NCBI GenBank assembly: GCA_003427395.1
Contig: BFEA01000048.1
Span: 2,603,932-2,646,500, forward strand
Length of the DNA stretch: 42,569 bases
Reading direction: 5' to 3'
Origin: Chara braunii
Lineage: Eukaryota; Streptophyta; Charophyceae; Charales; Characeae
Part shown: positions 1 to 8,041 of the stretch, piece after piece
How positions within the stretch are numbered: position 1 is the first letter of the stretch
Layout: every line of letters starts with the position of its first letter
The notes under the pieces: model-generated
The model's input: the letters and a program-made list of their open reading frames with translations, nothing else
The model's database searches: none
What the model was told of the DNA's origin: nothing
Program-made: the position numbers and the translations under genes

Positions 1-220
1 CACACACAAAAAAAAAAAAAAAAAAGGACTTGGTAAACCCTTGAGGTGGATCTTTGTTGCATCGACTGCTTCAGATCTGCAAGGACTATTGCCAGTACTG
101 CCAGTATCTGTGTTGGCTATAGGAACTGAACTTTAACTATTGAGTACTATGCATTCAGGCTTGCTACGTGTTCCATAGAGCTAGGTTTGGACCCTAGAGA
201 GGGAAGATGGGATTGACGCC
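1..220. other. A-rich start and unassigned DNA
   Basis: The window opens in a CA/A-rich tract (about bases 1-25) that could be the tail of a retroposed sequence lying outside the window. No gene, RNA or paired terminal repeat was recognised in the rest. Confidence 0.3.
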
Positions 221-403
221 TTAAACCACCAGTGCTTGGCCCATACATCGGCCACGGGCCCTTTTCCCACACGCGCCGCAACTTTCGGGGCCTCACCGCT
301 GTTGATAAATTTCATCAACGGCCATTTTCGCACTCACAGCCTCCGAAAGTTGCGGTGAGGATCCCGCCGCCGATGTATGAACCAAGTAATGGTGGCTTTT
401 TAA
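221..403. mobile_element. Family E foldback MITE, copy 1 (TTAA-ended)
   Basis: The left end reads TTAAACCACCAGTGCTTGGC. The right end is its imperfect inverse (GCCGATGTATG, then GGTGGC-TTTTTAA). Both arms carry the subterminal motif CATACATCGGC. An inner inverted repeat (GCAACTTTCGG with CCGAAAGTTGC) makes a second nested stem. No transposase frame is present, so it would be non-autonomous. A TTAA at each boundary fits a piggyBac-like target, or a 3-bp TTA/TAA target as in PIF/Harbinger; I cannot separate these. The same ends recur at 790, 1706, 21454 and 38598. Confidence 0.7.
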
Positions 404-789
404 CCTTATTATCATTATTACATAGTCTCCAAGGGCTCCAAAGAATCAGCACACATACTGTCTCATAAGGAAATGCTTGATTGCTTGGAAGCCGAAATGA
501 GAACCGTTCCCAAAAGTATTGTTACCATTGTGCAGTCATTAGGCCAAAGATGTGTAGTCATTCAATTTGGGCCAAAGATCCCCCAACTCCGTATGCATCG
601 GAGCCTGGCTGGGCCACCATTGCCAGAAGATGTCTGACATTTAGACATGTTATCCAGAGGAACTGCCAAAATCTTCAACAACAAACTTTAAGCCAGACAA
701 ACACTTTTCGTAGGAAGGGCGTCCCTCATGAAGTCGATGAAACACGATAGCTATAGCTACAGCTACAGTTGGCACTGCATGATGCACGC
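404..789. other. Unassigned intergenic DNA
   Basis: The two short open frames here (about 80-90 codons) show no recognisable domain and no codon pattern I would trust. A small run of GCTATAGCTACAGCTACAG lies near 750-770. Nothing else was seen. Confidence 0.3.
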
Positions 790-953
790 TTAAACCACCC
801 GTACCTTTCCCACACATCGGCCACAGGAGAAAATAGCGTTTGAAGCGTTTCTAGTCGGACGAATTTGGGGGCTCCCGTAGTGGCCCGTTCGTTCATCATT
901 GTCATGGCTTGTTAACCATGACGTCACCACTTTCGCAGGTACTTGTGCTTTAA
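790..953. mobile_element. Family E foldback MITE, copy 2
   Basis: Begins TTAAACCACCCGTACC and ends GGTACTTGTGCTTTAA, a degenerate inverse. The interior (GACGAATTTGGGGGCTCCCG, then CATGGCTTGTTAACCATGAC) matches the inverted interior of the copy at 1706-1865, so the two are opposite-orientation members of one subfamily of about 160 bp. The shared CACATCGGCC motif links it to copies 1 and 4. Confidence 0.65.
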
Positions 954-1705
954 CCATGACAAGCTAGCGTATGTGGCAACTGGGAAAGCCGGTAGTAGCT
1001 TCCAGAAGGGGAAAACTCTCTTAGAGCACAATAGCACTGGCACTATCTGACAGCAATTGATGCCCGATTTGGATGTATATGGGTGCGATCACGCCCAGAA
1101 AAAAGTCAAAAGGTCGTAGTGTGTGGGCATGCCATGAGGCTGTATAGGAAAAGGCCATTGTTTTTTTACTTCAGCAGAGTTCTTCTGTGTTCAGCGTATA
1201 TCCAATCCGATATCGACGCTGGGCATCGGAAGAGAGTATGCCAGTCTTACTGTGTGCTGAGTAAGCTCGTCAGAGATGGTGCCCTGCTTCCAAGGGTCTA
1301 CCCAGTACTCGTGGCAATCAAAAATGTCCAAAAAAGGCCTTGAGAGTCGTGAGAGACAGATGAATTTTCTTGACTGGAGAAGAGGGTTCACGGAGTTTCG
1401 TCTTTGAGGGTTGGAATCAGATGATTTCGACAAAAGTGGGTTGCTTGACTATAACTGGTCACTATTGATGGCAACTACTGGGAACATTGTTTCTGGTGAT
1501 TTTTTCGAAGAAAGTTTTGCCTTCTTTCCTGTGTCTTTGTGATTTTTTTTTATTTTTTCATTTCCCCCCCCCCCCCCTTCTACGCTACACTTTTCTTGTA
1601 TATTAGAGCTCCGGTTTGTTAGGTCTTGGGAAGCAGCTGGAACCATTCTAGTCAGGTCCCTCCATCTCCCCCACCAAGATGGAGATGGGTGATGGTCCTG
1701 GGTGG
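954..1705. other. Unassigned intergenic DNA with a C14 run
   Basis: No gene recognised. A run of 14 consecutive C lies at 1564-1577 after a T-rich stretch; a G-tract of this kind on the opposite strand can form quadruplex structure. Open frames here are short and unconvincing. Confidence 0.3.
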
Positions 1706-1865
1706 TTAAACCGCCAGTACTTCCTAAAGTGGTGCCCGTTAACAAGCCATGATTTTAGGAAATGTACGGGTCACTACAGAAGCGCCCAAATTCATCCAAC
1801 TAGAGACGTTTCTACTCATATTTTTTTCCCACGGCTTACAGCTGGGCCAAGTACCGGTGGTTTAA
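1706..1865. mobile_element. Family E foldback MITE, copy 3
   Basis: Ends TTAAACCGCCAGTAC and GTACCGGTGGTTTAA are clean inverted repeats with TTAA at both boundaries. Its interior is the reverse complement of copy 2 (CAAGCCATGATTTTAG and CCCAAATTCATCC correspond to that copy). About 160 bp with no coding capacity. Confidence 0.75.
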
Positions 1866-2371
1866 CACTACCAGGGTAGGACAGCGGAGGTGGGGCTGCG
1901 CCAGGGCAAAGAGATGAGAGGAAGGATGGGTAGGGGTCTTCAGAGGGGTTCACCTGGACAACCGAATGGCCGATTACTGTGGGTGAACGTCATCTGTCTA
2001 GTTTCCCACCTCTAACAACCTGGGCTTTAAAATAAAATAAAATTTGGGCGAGTTAGGTAGATTAGGACTTTATTCAGGTGATAGCAGGTCTGATTTTATG
2101 TTCCTTCATGTTTCTTCATGACAACGGACTCCTTTTCTGTTCCTTCCAAAGGGGAGGGGCTCAGACTGAGGTCGAGGCTTGAGGCCTTGCAGTCACTGAT
2201 GTTTTCCATTTTTCTGTTTCTCTGGATTGTTGTGTTTCCCAAGTTTTCTTAGTTTCTGGTAAGATAATGTTGAAGCCACCAACCACAGATAGGATTGCTT
2301 TTGGGGTGATTGTAGTCAATGGTTTGCTTTTTTTCAGAAATGAGCTCACATGGTTTTTCATAGTATACTAC
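1866..2371. other. Unassigned intergenic DNA
   Basis: No gene or repeat was recognised between the family E element and the U6 retrocopy. Two overlapping minus-strand frames (about 65 codons) are judged spurious. Confidence 0.25.
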
Positions 2372-2401
2372 AACCTGTACTGGGTCCTTCGGGACATCCG
2401 T

Positions 2402-2433
<32 letters not shown>

Positions 2434-2480
2434 GGCCCCTACACAAGGATGACACGCATAAATCGAGAAATGGTCCAAAT

Positions 2481-2515
<35 letters not shown>

Positions 2516-2521
2516 TACTGG
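2372..2521 (+). repeat. Target-site duplication bounding the U6 retrocopy
   Basis: AACCTGTACTGG occurs immediately before the first U6 base and again immediately after the A-run. This is the classic mark of target-primed reverse transcription, and the TSD length is typical of L1-mediated events. Confidence 0.92.
2384..2484 (+). pseudogene. U6: U6 snRNA retropseudogene
   Basis: Almost full-length spliceosomal U6. It has the plant-type 5' stem (GTCCTTCGGGAC, ATCCG), the ACAGAGAAGATTAGCATGGCC core that pairs with the 5' splice site and U4/U2, and the 3' part GATGACACGCATAAATCGAG. It differs at CCTACACAAGG (normally CCTGCGCAAGG), two changes of the CpG-decay type. It is followed by 26 A (2485-2510) and flanked by a 12-bp direct repeat AACCTGTACTGG at 2372-2383 and 2510-2521. 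Genuine U6 genes end in a T-run and, in plants, carry a TATA box and an upstream element (TCCCACATCG) just 5'; neither is seen. The poly(A) tail and TSD show reverse transcription of the RNA by a LINE-type machinery. Confidence 0.93.
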
Positions 2522-3040
2522 ACAATCTGTAACATTAGCCTTTTTATGTGGCACACCCCCTATGGGTTCGGCCGGTGATGCCGTCCCCGGGGGGATCACC
2601 ACAACTTGTTAAGGGACGCCGAGGCTCCATTATTAAAAAACAAAACAAAAAAAACAAAAAACGATCTTGGACGGTGCCTCTATCTACACGAGTCATCCTT
2701 TCCCCCCCACCCCCTGTTTTTGTTTCTTTAAAGGGCGACAACTTTGAGATGTCGTCATTGAACTTACCGGCCCCTCTCGCCGCACGTGGTTGAAAACCAT
2801 GGAGCCGTAGCGTAAATCGATGCTAGTGGGACGAGGACTTCTGACTGTATGCGGACTCGGACTCGGATCTCTATTTCAACGCCTCATTAGGTGTACCAAC
2901 CGAGCTAGGGCCATTAGCAGCTTCGCTATTTATCTTCTCTATATCGTCGCTATTTTCAGAGATGTCTCGCCAAAGGGAAGGTCTTCCTCACGCCGGGACC
3001 CGACCGGTGATATGCGTTATAGAGACCACCTTACTGTATC
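2522..3040. other. Intergenic DNA upstream of tRNA-Ala
   Basis: No gene recognised. An A/C-rich tract (2634-2661) and a small palindromic GC patch (CCGTCCCCGGGGGGATCACC region) are present. The frames on both strands are short and overlap low-complexity DNA. Confidence 0.25.
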
Positions 3041-3113
3041 GGGGGTGTAGCTCAGATGGTAGAGCGCTCGCTTAGCATGCGAGAGGCACCGGGATCGATA
3101 CCCGGCACCTCCA
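3041..3113 (+). tRNA. trnA-AGC: tRNA-Ala (AGC), copy 1
   Basis: A complete cloverleaf can be drawn: acceptor GGGGGTG/CACCTCC with one G-T wobble and discriminator A, D arm GCTC-AGATGGTA-GAGC, anticodon arm CTCGC-TTAGCAT-GCGAG with anticodon AGC at 3074-3076, and T arm CCGGG-ATCGATA-CCCGG. The internal promoters are the A box (TAGCTCAGATGG) and the B box (GGATCGATACC). No intron and no encoded CCA, as expected for a nuclear tRNA gene. The sequence is close to the flowering-plant form. A short T-run (3146-3149) lies downstream. An identical 73-nt copy sits 883 bp further on. Confidence 0.97.
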
Positions 3114-3145
3114 TATTACCAACCCTTTCTCGTCTCATCAACCAC

Positions 3146-3149
3146 TTTT
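3146..3149 (+). terminator. Probable Pol III terminator of tRNA-Ala copy 1
   Basis: TTTT within CAACCACTTTTGAT, about 33 bases past the mature tRNA end. The matching context AACCACTTTT also follows copy 2, which suggests the downstream flank was duplicated with the gene. Confidence 0.5.
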
Positions 3150-3187
3150 GATATCCCTTTATTTCCCCGCTTAGGGTGGTCCCGGTC

Positions 3188-3344
3188 CCGGGTATCGATC
3201 GATCCCTGGAGGTGCCGGCGGCTACGTCCCACTTACACGAATTAAGCGATATTGACCGTAGATAGCAAAGATCAACGGCCAGAATCTCTTAATCCGTGCA
3301 AGTGGGACCTTGCCCCGGGTATCGATCCCGGTGCCTCTCGCATG
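3188..3344 (-). pseudogene. tRNA-Ala pseudogene broken by MITEs
   Basis: On the minus strand, 3315-3344 matches about 30 nt of tRNA-Ala from the anticodon arm 3' side through the variable loop and T arm. The 3' acceptor portion (TGGAGGTGCCGG read on the plus strand) is displaced to 3207-3218, separated by a family C MITE. A duplicated T-arm piece (CCGGGTATCGATC) also lies at 3188-3200. A second family C MITE begins where the anticodon half should continue, and the 5' half of the tRNA is not found. It is therefore a dead, insertion-disrupted copy between the two intact genes. Confidence 0.75.
3219..3316 (-). mobile_element. Family C MITE, copy 1
   Basis: Inverted ends GTCCCACTTACACGAATTAAG and CTTAATCCGTGCAAGTGGGAC, with outer GGGGCAAG-type termini. 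The conserved interior contains GATCAACGGCCAGA and GACCGTAGATAGC. About 95 bp with no coding capacity. It sits between two parts of a tRNA-Ala sequence and is inverted relative to the copy at 3349. Confidence 0.75.
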
Positions 3345-3348
3345 TCCC

Positions 3349-3450
3349 GGGGCAAGGTCCCACTTGCACGGATTAGGAGATTTCGGCCGTTGATCTCGGC
3401 GATCTACCGTCTCTCTCTCCCTTAATTCGTGCAAGTGGGACCTAGCCCCC
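3349..3450 (+). mobile_element. Family C MITE, copy 2
   Basis: Begins GGGGCAAGGTCCCACTTGC and ends GTGCAAGTGGGACCTAGCCC. The interior GGCCGTTGATCTCGGCGATC is the inverted counterpart of copy 1 and matches the copy at 40811-40912. The two copies at 3.2-3.45 kb face each other around the 30-nt tRNA fragment. Confidence 0.8.
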
Positions 3451-3923
3451 GGTCCCGGGTCTTTCACGGAATCGTGCCATGCGCCTTCCATGATCATGAA
3501 ATGGCACGCGTTTCGGTTGTTCACGTCTTCATACCCGTTCTGTGCTCGGAAGGCTGCATTCCCCCATTTTCTGTCATTGATGTCTAATTTTTTTTTATTT
3601 TTATTTTTTTTCTTTCTTTCTTTTTTCATACACTATGTTCTTCTCTCAAATTCTTTTTCGCCTTTCACTACCTTCCTACCACTACTCCTAAGACTATATA
3701 GAGGGGACCCCTGCAAGCATAGGGCCTCGCAAACGAGGTCATTCATGTTGCCCTTTTTTAAAGTTTTTTTCTTTTTTCTTTCTGCGGAACAATGACGGGA
3801 AGAAAATGAGCCACCCACGTGTCACGCCTATACTCAATTTCAGTTGTGAGCACCCCACGCTGAATACATTGTGCCTCACGGATTAGATAATAACATCTTC
3901 CCCCCCGACCCTCACCCCATGGC
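3451..3923. other. Unassigned DNA between MITE and tRNA copy 2
   Basis: T-rich and pyrimidine-rich tracts (3585-3625, 3755-3785) create artificial Phe- and Lys-rich frames on either strand. No gene is supported. Confidence 0.3.
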
Positions 3924-3996
3924 GGGGGTGTAGCTCAGATGGTAGAGCGCTCGCTTAGCATGCGAGAGGCACCGGGATCGATACCCGGCACCTCCA
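3924..3996 (+). tRNA. trnA-AGC: tRNA-Ala (AGC), copy 2
   Basis: Identical in all 73 positions to the gene at 3041-3113, including the A box, B box and AGC anticodon (3957-3959). Upstream flanks differ (ATGGC against TGTATC before the first G), while the downstream flank again contains AACCACTTTT. That downstream terminator context has been hit by a pyrimidine-rich insertion (next feature). Confidence 0.97.
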
Positions 3997-4011
3997 TCCG
4001 TCTAACCATTC

Positions 4012-4075
4012 ATTAACCACTTTTTTTTTTTTTTTTCCCTTTTTTTTTTCTTTTTTTCGGGAATTAACCACTTTT
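4012..4075 (-). repeat. Oligo(A)-type insertion with 13-bp TSD at the tRNA terminator
   Basis: ATTAACCACTTTT occurs at 4012-4024 and again at 4063-4075. The material between is T-rich with short C interruptions, that is, an A-rich insertion on the minus strand. The duplicated target includes the T-run that would terminate tRNA-Ala copy 2. The structure fits target-primed reverse transcription of little more than a poly(A) tail. Slippage-driven tandem duplication is the alternative. Confidence 0.65.
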
Positions 4076-4107
4076 CCCATTCTCCCTCTAATAAGTTTTC
4101 CTTCTCG

Positions 4108-4175
4108 TTGCCCAGTTCGGGTGATCCCGCTCTCCCTAAAGTTTTTTTTTTTTTTCCCTCTCTTTGCCCAGTTCG
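4108..4175. repeat. 12-bp direct repeats around a T15 tract
   Basis: TTGCCCAGTTCG at 4108-4119 is repeated at 4164-4175. Between them lie about 22 bases of non-repeated sequence, a T-run and CCCTCTC. The T-run is not directly next to the repeat, so this is either a retro-insertion with an extra 3' addition or a 56-bp duplication later expanded. Confidence 0.5.
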
Positions 4176-4851
4176 TCTTTTCATTTGGATTTCGATCTCA
4201 CGTGTGTTTCACGCCGTTCCTCCTTTCTCCACTCTTTTCAGTACCGCTCTGCTCACGTCGTGTCACGCCGTTGCTCCTTGCGGCTCCATCTGATGATCTG
4301 CATCTGCTGACGCCCACGCAGCGGAGAGCGTTAAACGGGCATGGTGCCAACCCTCACGCTTGTGTGCCTCTCTCTCTCTCTCTCCTCAACGTGTCTGTTC
4401 TGCCTTCATATTCCTTGATGTGACGGGTGATGTCTTCTGCATATGCTTTTGTGGTTTCCGTCTTGTCTTACTTGGAAAAAGTCTTAAAGCAAACGCTCTC
4501 CTGCTCTGGTATATTGATCCAAGTACGTTGGGTCTAGGCCCCGCGTAGAGCATCCTGACAAAAGGAATTCCGTGGATGCATGTGAGCGCAATCACGTCTA
4601 CATTCAGTCGACGAAAAGGAGTCCAAGTGTGAGCGTAAACGTAAGACAGTAATCGCCCTACGTTAGCATGAACCAGATCCACGTTCAGATCATGTCTATA
4701 TGATGCGGGGGTAATCAAGCCCAACAATGTACATCAAGCCCAACAATTTCTTAGCCCCTCCATCATCAAACCAACGAGCAAGCCCATCATCAATCCGTCC
4801 GCGCAATTACGTCTAGATTCACCCCAAAAGAAAAGATGAACGGGAATGACG
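4176..4851. other. Unassigned DNA with short CT tract
   Basis: A (CT)n tract lies near 4368-4385. No gene recognised; frames on both strands are under about 115 codons and have no domain-like features. Confidence 0.25.
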
Positions 4852-4853
4852 CG

Positions 4854-4884
<31 letters not shown>

Positions 4885-4926
4885 CGTTTGACCGATTGAC
4901 CGATTGATTGACCCGATTGATTGACC

Positions 4927-4975
<49 letters not shown>

Positions 4976-5021
4976 GTTTGACCGATTGACCGATTGATTG
5001 ACCCGATTGATTGATTGATTG
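4852..5021. repeat. (GATT)n microsatellite with higher-order unit
   Basis: Long GATT/TGAT runs are broken twice by the same block (CGTTTGACCGATTGACCGAT, then TGATTGACC), at about 4885 and 4974. A composite unit of about 90 bp was therefore duplicated after interruption of the tetranucleotide array. The minus-strand Ile-Asn-Gln-Ser frames across it are artefacts. Degenerate GATT persists to about 5250. Confidence 0.9.
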
Positions 5022-5369
5022 ATGATAACCACAGAGGATATTTGTGGCGATGATGGGCACGATTCCTCAATGACAGGACAGAAATCCGAAGGATCGCAAT
5101 CGAAGTACCTTGAAGTTGATGCACGTACTCGTGATGCCGGTCTAACATCTGATCTAGGTGTATATTGATTGGACAAATCGATTGATCATTATTCCGACGT
5201 GTCAATTGATAGATCTACTTAATTGACAGATGGATAAATTGATTACCTGATCAACAAGCAATCTGCGAAGACGTCGCCAACGACCATGTCAGCAAAACAA
5301 CGTGATTGATAATCATGGGAATAGCGCGGTGACGATGGTGATGTGGTTATAAGGATAATGATGCTCACA

Positions 5370-5579
5370 ACGACGATGACGATGACGATGACGATGATGA
5401 TTATGATGATGATGATGATGACGATGCTGATGATGGTAATTAAGGTAAGAAAGACACTGGAGACCTCGATGACTAAGTGATGACTAGTTCAACTGATGAT
5501 CATCTTGATCAGCGATTATCATCGTTGATCGTAAATCGACCGTGTGAAAACGGGGCTTAAGATGAAGATGAAGATGATA

Positions 5580-5625
<46 letters not shown>

Positions 5626-5831
5626 CGATGCAGCTGAAGATGTCAATGGAGAACTTCAAGGATCATCTGACGATGATGATGATGATGATGATGATGACGA
5701 CAGTGCAGCTGAAGATGTCAATGGAGAACTTCAAGGATCATCATCATCATCATCATGAATTTTTATCTGCGACTATGATCGTTGATCGGCACTAGACCGT
5801 GTGAGATGCCTATAATACTGATGCTCCTGCT

Positions 5832-5862
<31 letters not shown>

Positions 5863-5878
5863 ACGACAATGATGATAG

Positions 5879-5910
<32 letters not shown>

Positions 5911-6480
5911 GGGACAATGATGATGATGATAATGATGATGATCGTGGTGAGGAGGATGAGAAGGATGATGAGGATGAGGATGATGAGGATGAGGATGAGG
6001 GTGAGGGTGAGGATGTGATGTATCGGTAATAACAATCTTTGTATCCGCCATTCTGATCGTCGGTCGTAACTAGATCGTGTGAGATGCCTGTAATGATGAT
6101 GATGATGATGATGATGAGGAGGAGGAGGAGGAGGAGGAGAATGTGATGGTTCAGTGATTCTTTCGGCTGCTAATGATCTTTATCCGCGATTACGATCGTT
6201 GATCGGAACTCGATCGTGTGAAATGCGTAGAATGGTGATGATGATGATGATGATGATGATGTATTTAGCTCATTAGCAACTACGATCGTTTCGTGTGAAG
6301 ATGCCTATGATGATGATCATGATGACCGTGCGGACGATTATGCTTGCAGCAAGAGATTGGAAACATCTTGATGGATCAGCGATGATGTGTTCAGCTGATG
6401 ACGCCTATCATGATGATGATTATGATGACCGTGCTGATGATGATAATGCTTGCAGCAGGACACTGAACAGATCTTGAATG
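5370..6480. repeat. (GAT)n macro-array with conserved spacers
   Basis: Several (GAT)n blocks (5375-5430, 5578-5628, 5670-5700, 5842-5960, 6092-6118, 6235-6262, 6396-6425) are separated by recurring non-repeat spacers. One spacer family reads GATCGTTGATCGGNACTNGA then CGTGTGAGATGCC and recurs near 5523, 5777, 6056, 6195 and 6283. Another (GCAGCTGAAGATGTCAATGG) occurs at about 5629 and 5706. A third (AATGCTTGCAGCA and its variant) duplicates near 6340 and 6450. The Met-, Ile- and His-run frames here are not proteins. Confidence 0.9.
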
Positions 6481-6599
6481 AATGGATCAGCGATGATTCT
6501 GATAATGATCGTCATCAACGATTACGATTCACTGAATCCGTCGATCAATGATTATTGATTATGAAGAAGAATAAGCTATGAGCACGCAGATGTCCGATG

Positions 6600-6922
6600 A
6601 CGATACGATACGATCCGATCAGAACCCATCAGATCCCATCCGATCCTATCAGATCAGATCCCAACCAATCCGATCAGGTCCAATCAGATCAGATCCCAAC
6701 CGATCCGATCAGGTGCAATCAGATCAGATCCCAACCGATCCAATCAGATCAGATCAGATCCCATCCGATCTAATCAGATCAGATCCCAACCGATCCAATC
6801 AAATCAGATCCTTACCGATCCAATCAGATCACATCCCAACCAATCCCCTCAGATCACATCCCAACTGGTCCAATCAGATCCCACCCGATCTGATCCGATC
6901 CGATCCCATCCGATCCGATCTA
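6600..6922. repeat. GATC-rich minisatellite
   Basis: Tandem degenerate units around CAGATCCCAACCGATCCAAT, with GATC about every 5-15 bases. Unit length varies (roughly 25-33 bp). The 116-codon Ser/Asp/Arg-rich frame across it simply reads the repeat. No transcriptional signal is evident. Confidence 0.85.
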
Positions 6923-7600
6923 ATATAATATATACAAAGAAAAGGACAAGTTGATGTCCACGACTTGGCAAGTGGGCCCGTGAGCAAAAAAAAAGGGTTT
7001 TGAAAAACAAACGATAGGACAAGTCACATTCGTTAAGATTATCAAGAAGAGAAAAATCATCGCGTGCGACAAGTCACTATGAAGAAGTCTTCCCAAACAA
7101 AACAAAAAAAAAGAAAAAAAAAAAAAAACTGGAGTAGTCCGAAACTGGACCTACTCACAAGTCACATTAAAGTTAAACCCTCCGCGGGACAGATGATCAC
7201 ACACAAACGACGTTACCTTCTGAGTCACACCAGTGGGACACCCTCTGACAAGGCCTTCTGACAAGGCCCACCGCGGATGGATTGAAATCCAGCTGGCTTA
7301 CATCTCTGACTCGTGATATCCGAAAACGCAATGGCTTACAGTTAAACCCATCGCAATGGCTTACAAGACCCATTATATTGCGTTGTGAGGGGGCTGTCCG
7401 TCCCTCACCATGCAAAGAAAAAAAAAAAGAAGAAAAAAAAGAAGAAAAAAAAAGAAGAAAAAGAAAGAAGAAAAAAAAAGAAGAAAAAAAAAAAAGAAAA
7501 AAAAAAGAAGAAATAAGAAGGGCAGATTTCCGTCGATTTTTCGATCGGATCCGATGGTCGACACGTGTCGGCAAGAGAAGGAATCAATTTTAGGGGAAAA
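6923..7600. other. Unassigned DNA with purine-only tract
   Basis: Contains short repeats (GACAAGTCAC near 7017 and 7068, a close variant at 7157, and CTTCTGACAAGGCC twice near 7247-7270) and an almost uninterrupted A/G strand at about 7410-7520. The latter is prone to triplex formation and gives artificial poly-Lys/poly-Phe frames. No gene supported. Confidence 0.4.
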
Positions 7601-7610
7601 TAAAAAGGAT

Positions 7611-7659
7611 CGAAAATTTGAAATTTCCCTCGCCCCCCCCCCCCCTCTTCAAATTTTCG
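7611..7659. repeat. Perfect 12-bp inverted repeat with C13 loop
   Basis: CGAAAATTTGAA (7611-7622) pairs perfectly with TTCAAATTTTCG (7648-7659). The loop contains 13 consecutive C (7633-7645). This could extrude as a cruciform whose loop is an i-motif/G-quadruplex tract. It is not a bacterial-type terminator in this eukaryotic context. Confidence 0.8.
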
Positions 7660-7852
7660 GCGAGAACAGGATGAAAACCGATTGCTGTAAGTATGCCCAG
7701 AATTCAATCAATTTGATGCTCCTAAATGTTTCTGACCGCAATTACGGCGAGAACAGGATGAACGTGACTGCAATCACGTCCAGAGCTTCGTAGGAAAGCA
7801 GTCCTACTTACTGTAAGTATGGCCCAGAATTCAATTAATTTGATGCAACAGG
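7660..7852 (+). repeat. Degenerate direct duplication
   Basis: GGCGAGAACAGGATGAA occurs at 7659 and 7744, and the segment CTGTAAGTATG(G)CCCAGAATTCAAT occurs at about 7684 and 7811. The two blocks occur in the same order with different spacing, indicating an old duplication with later rearrangement. No function evident. Confidence 0.75.
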
Positions 7853-7874
7853 CGAATAACGGGAGTCGACACCC

Positions 7875-7877
7875 GTG

Positions 7878-7927
<50 letters not shown>

Positions 7928-7997
7928 ACGCCCCCCCTCCAGTGCTAGTGGTGCTGACAGGATCAGACACCACTAGCACCCGGGGAGAGGTGTTCTC
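7875..7997 (-). mobile_element. Retroposed short hairpin RNA with A41 tail and TSD
   Basis: GTGTTCTC flanks the insertion on both sides (7875-7882 and 7990-7997). Read on the minus strand the insert is a body of about 66 nt (7924-7989) followed by 41 A. The body folds into one long hairpin: GTGCTAGTGGTG (7942-7953) pairs perfectly with CACCACTAGCAC (7968-7979), CTGA/TCAG extends the stem inward, and C-rich and G-rich flanks pair outward. Tail plus TSD indicate reverse transcription of a small structured RNA. I do not recognise the RNA. Confidence 0.7.
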
Positions 7998-8041
7998 AAG
8001 TTCACAATCTGTCACTAAAACCCCTCTAATATTCCACTTAA

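Noticed and set aside
1561-1580. C14 run as a functional quadruplex promoter element
   Set aside because: No gene nearby; homopolymer slippage is the simpler explanation.
4734-5205. Three minus-strand frames rich in Ile-Asn-Gln-Ser
   Set aside because: They are translations of the (GATT)n microsatellite; all frames are open because the unit lacks stops in that direction.
5544-6051. Poly-Met, poly-His and poly-Ile proteins
   Set aside because: Direct readings of (GAT)n; no gene context. A metal-binding His-rich protein was considered and dropped.
6578-6928. Ser/Asp/Arg repeat protein
   Set aside because: Reads the GATC-rich minisatellite; no promoter or conserved flanks.
7197-7793. Poly-Lys/poly-Phe frames
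   Set aside because: Low-complexity A/G tract read in several frames.
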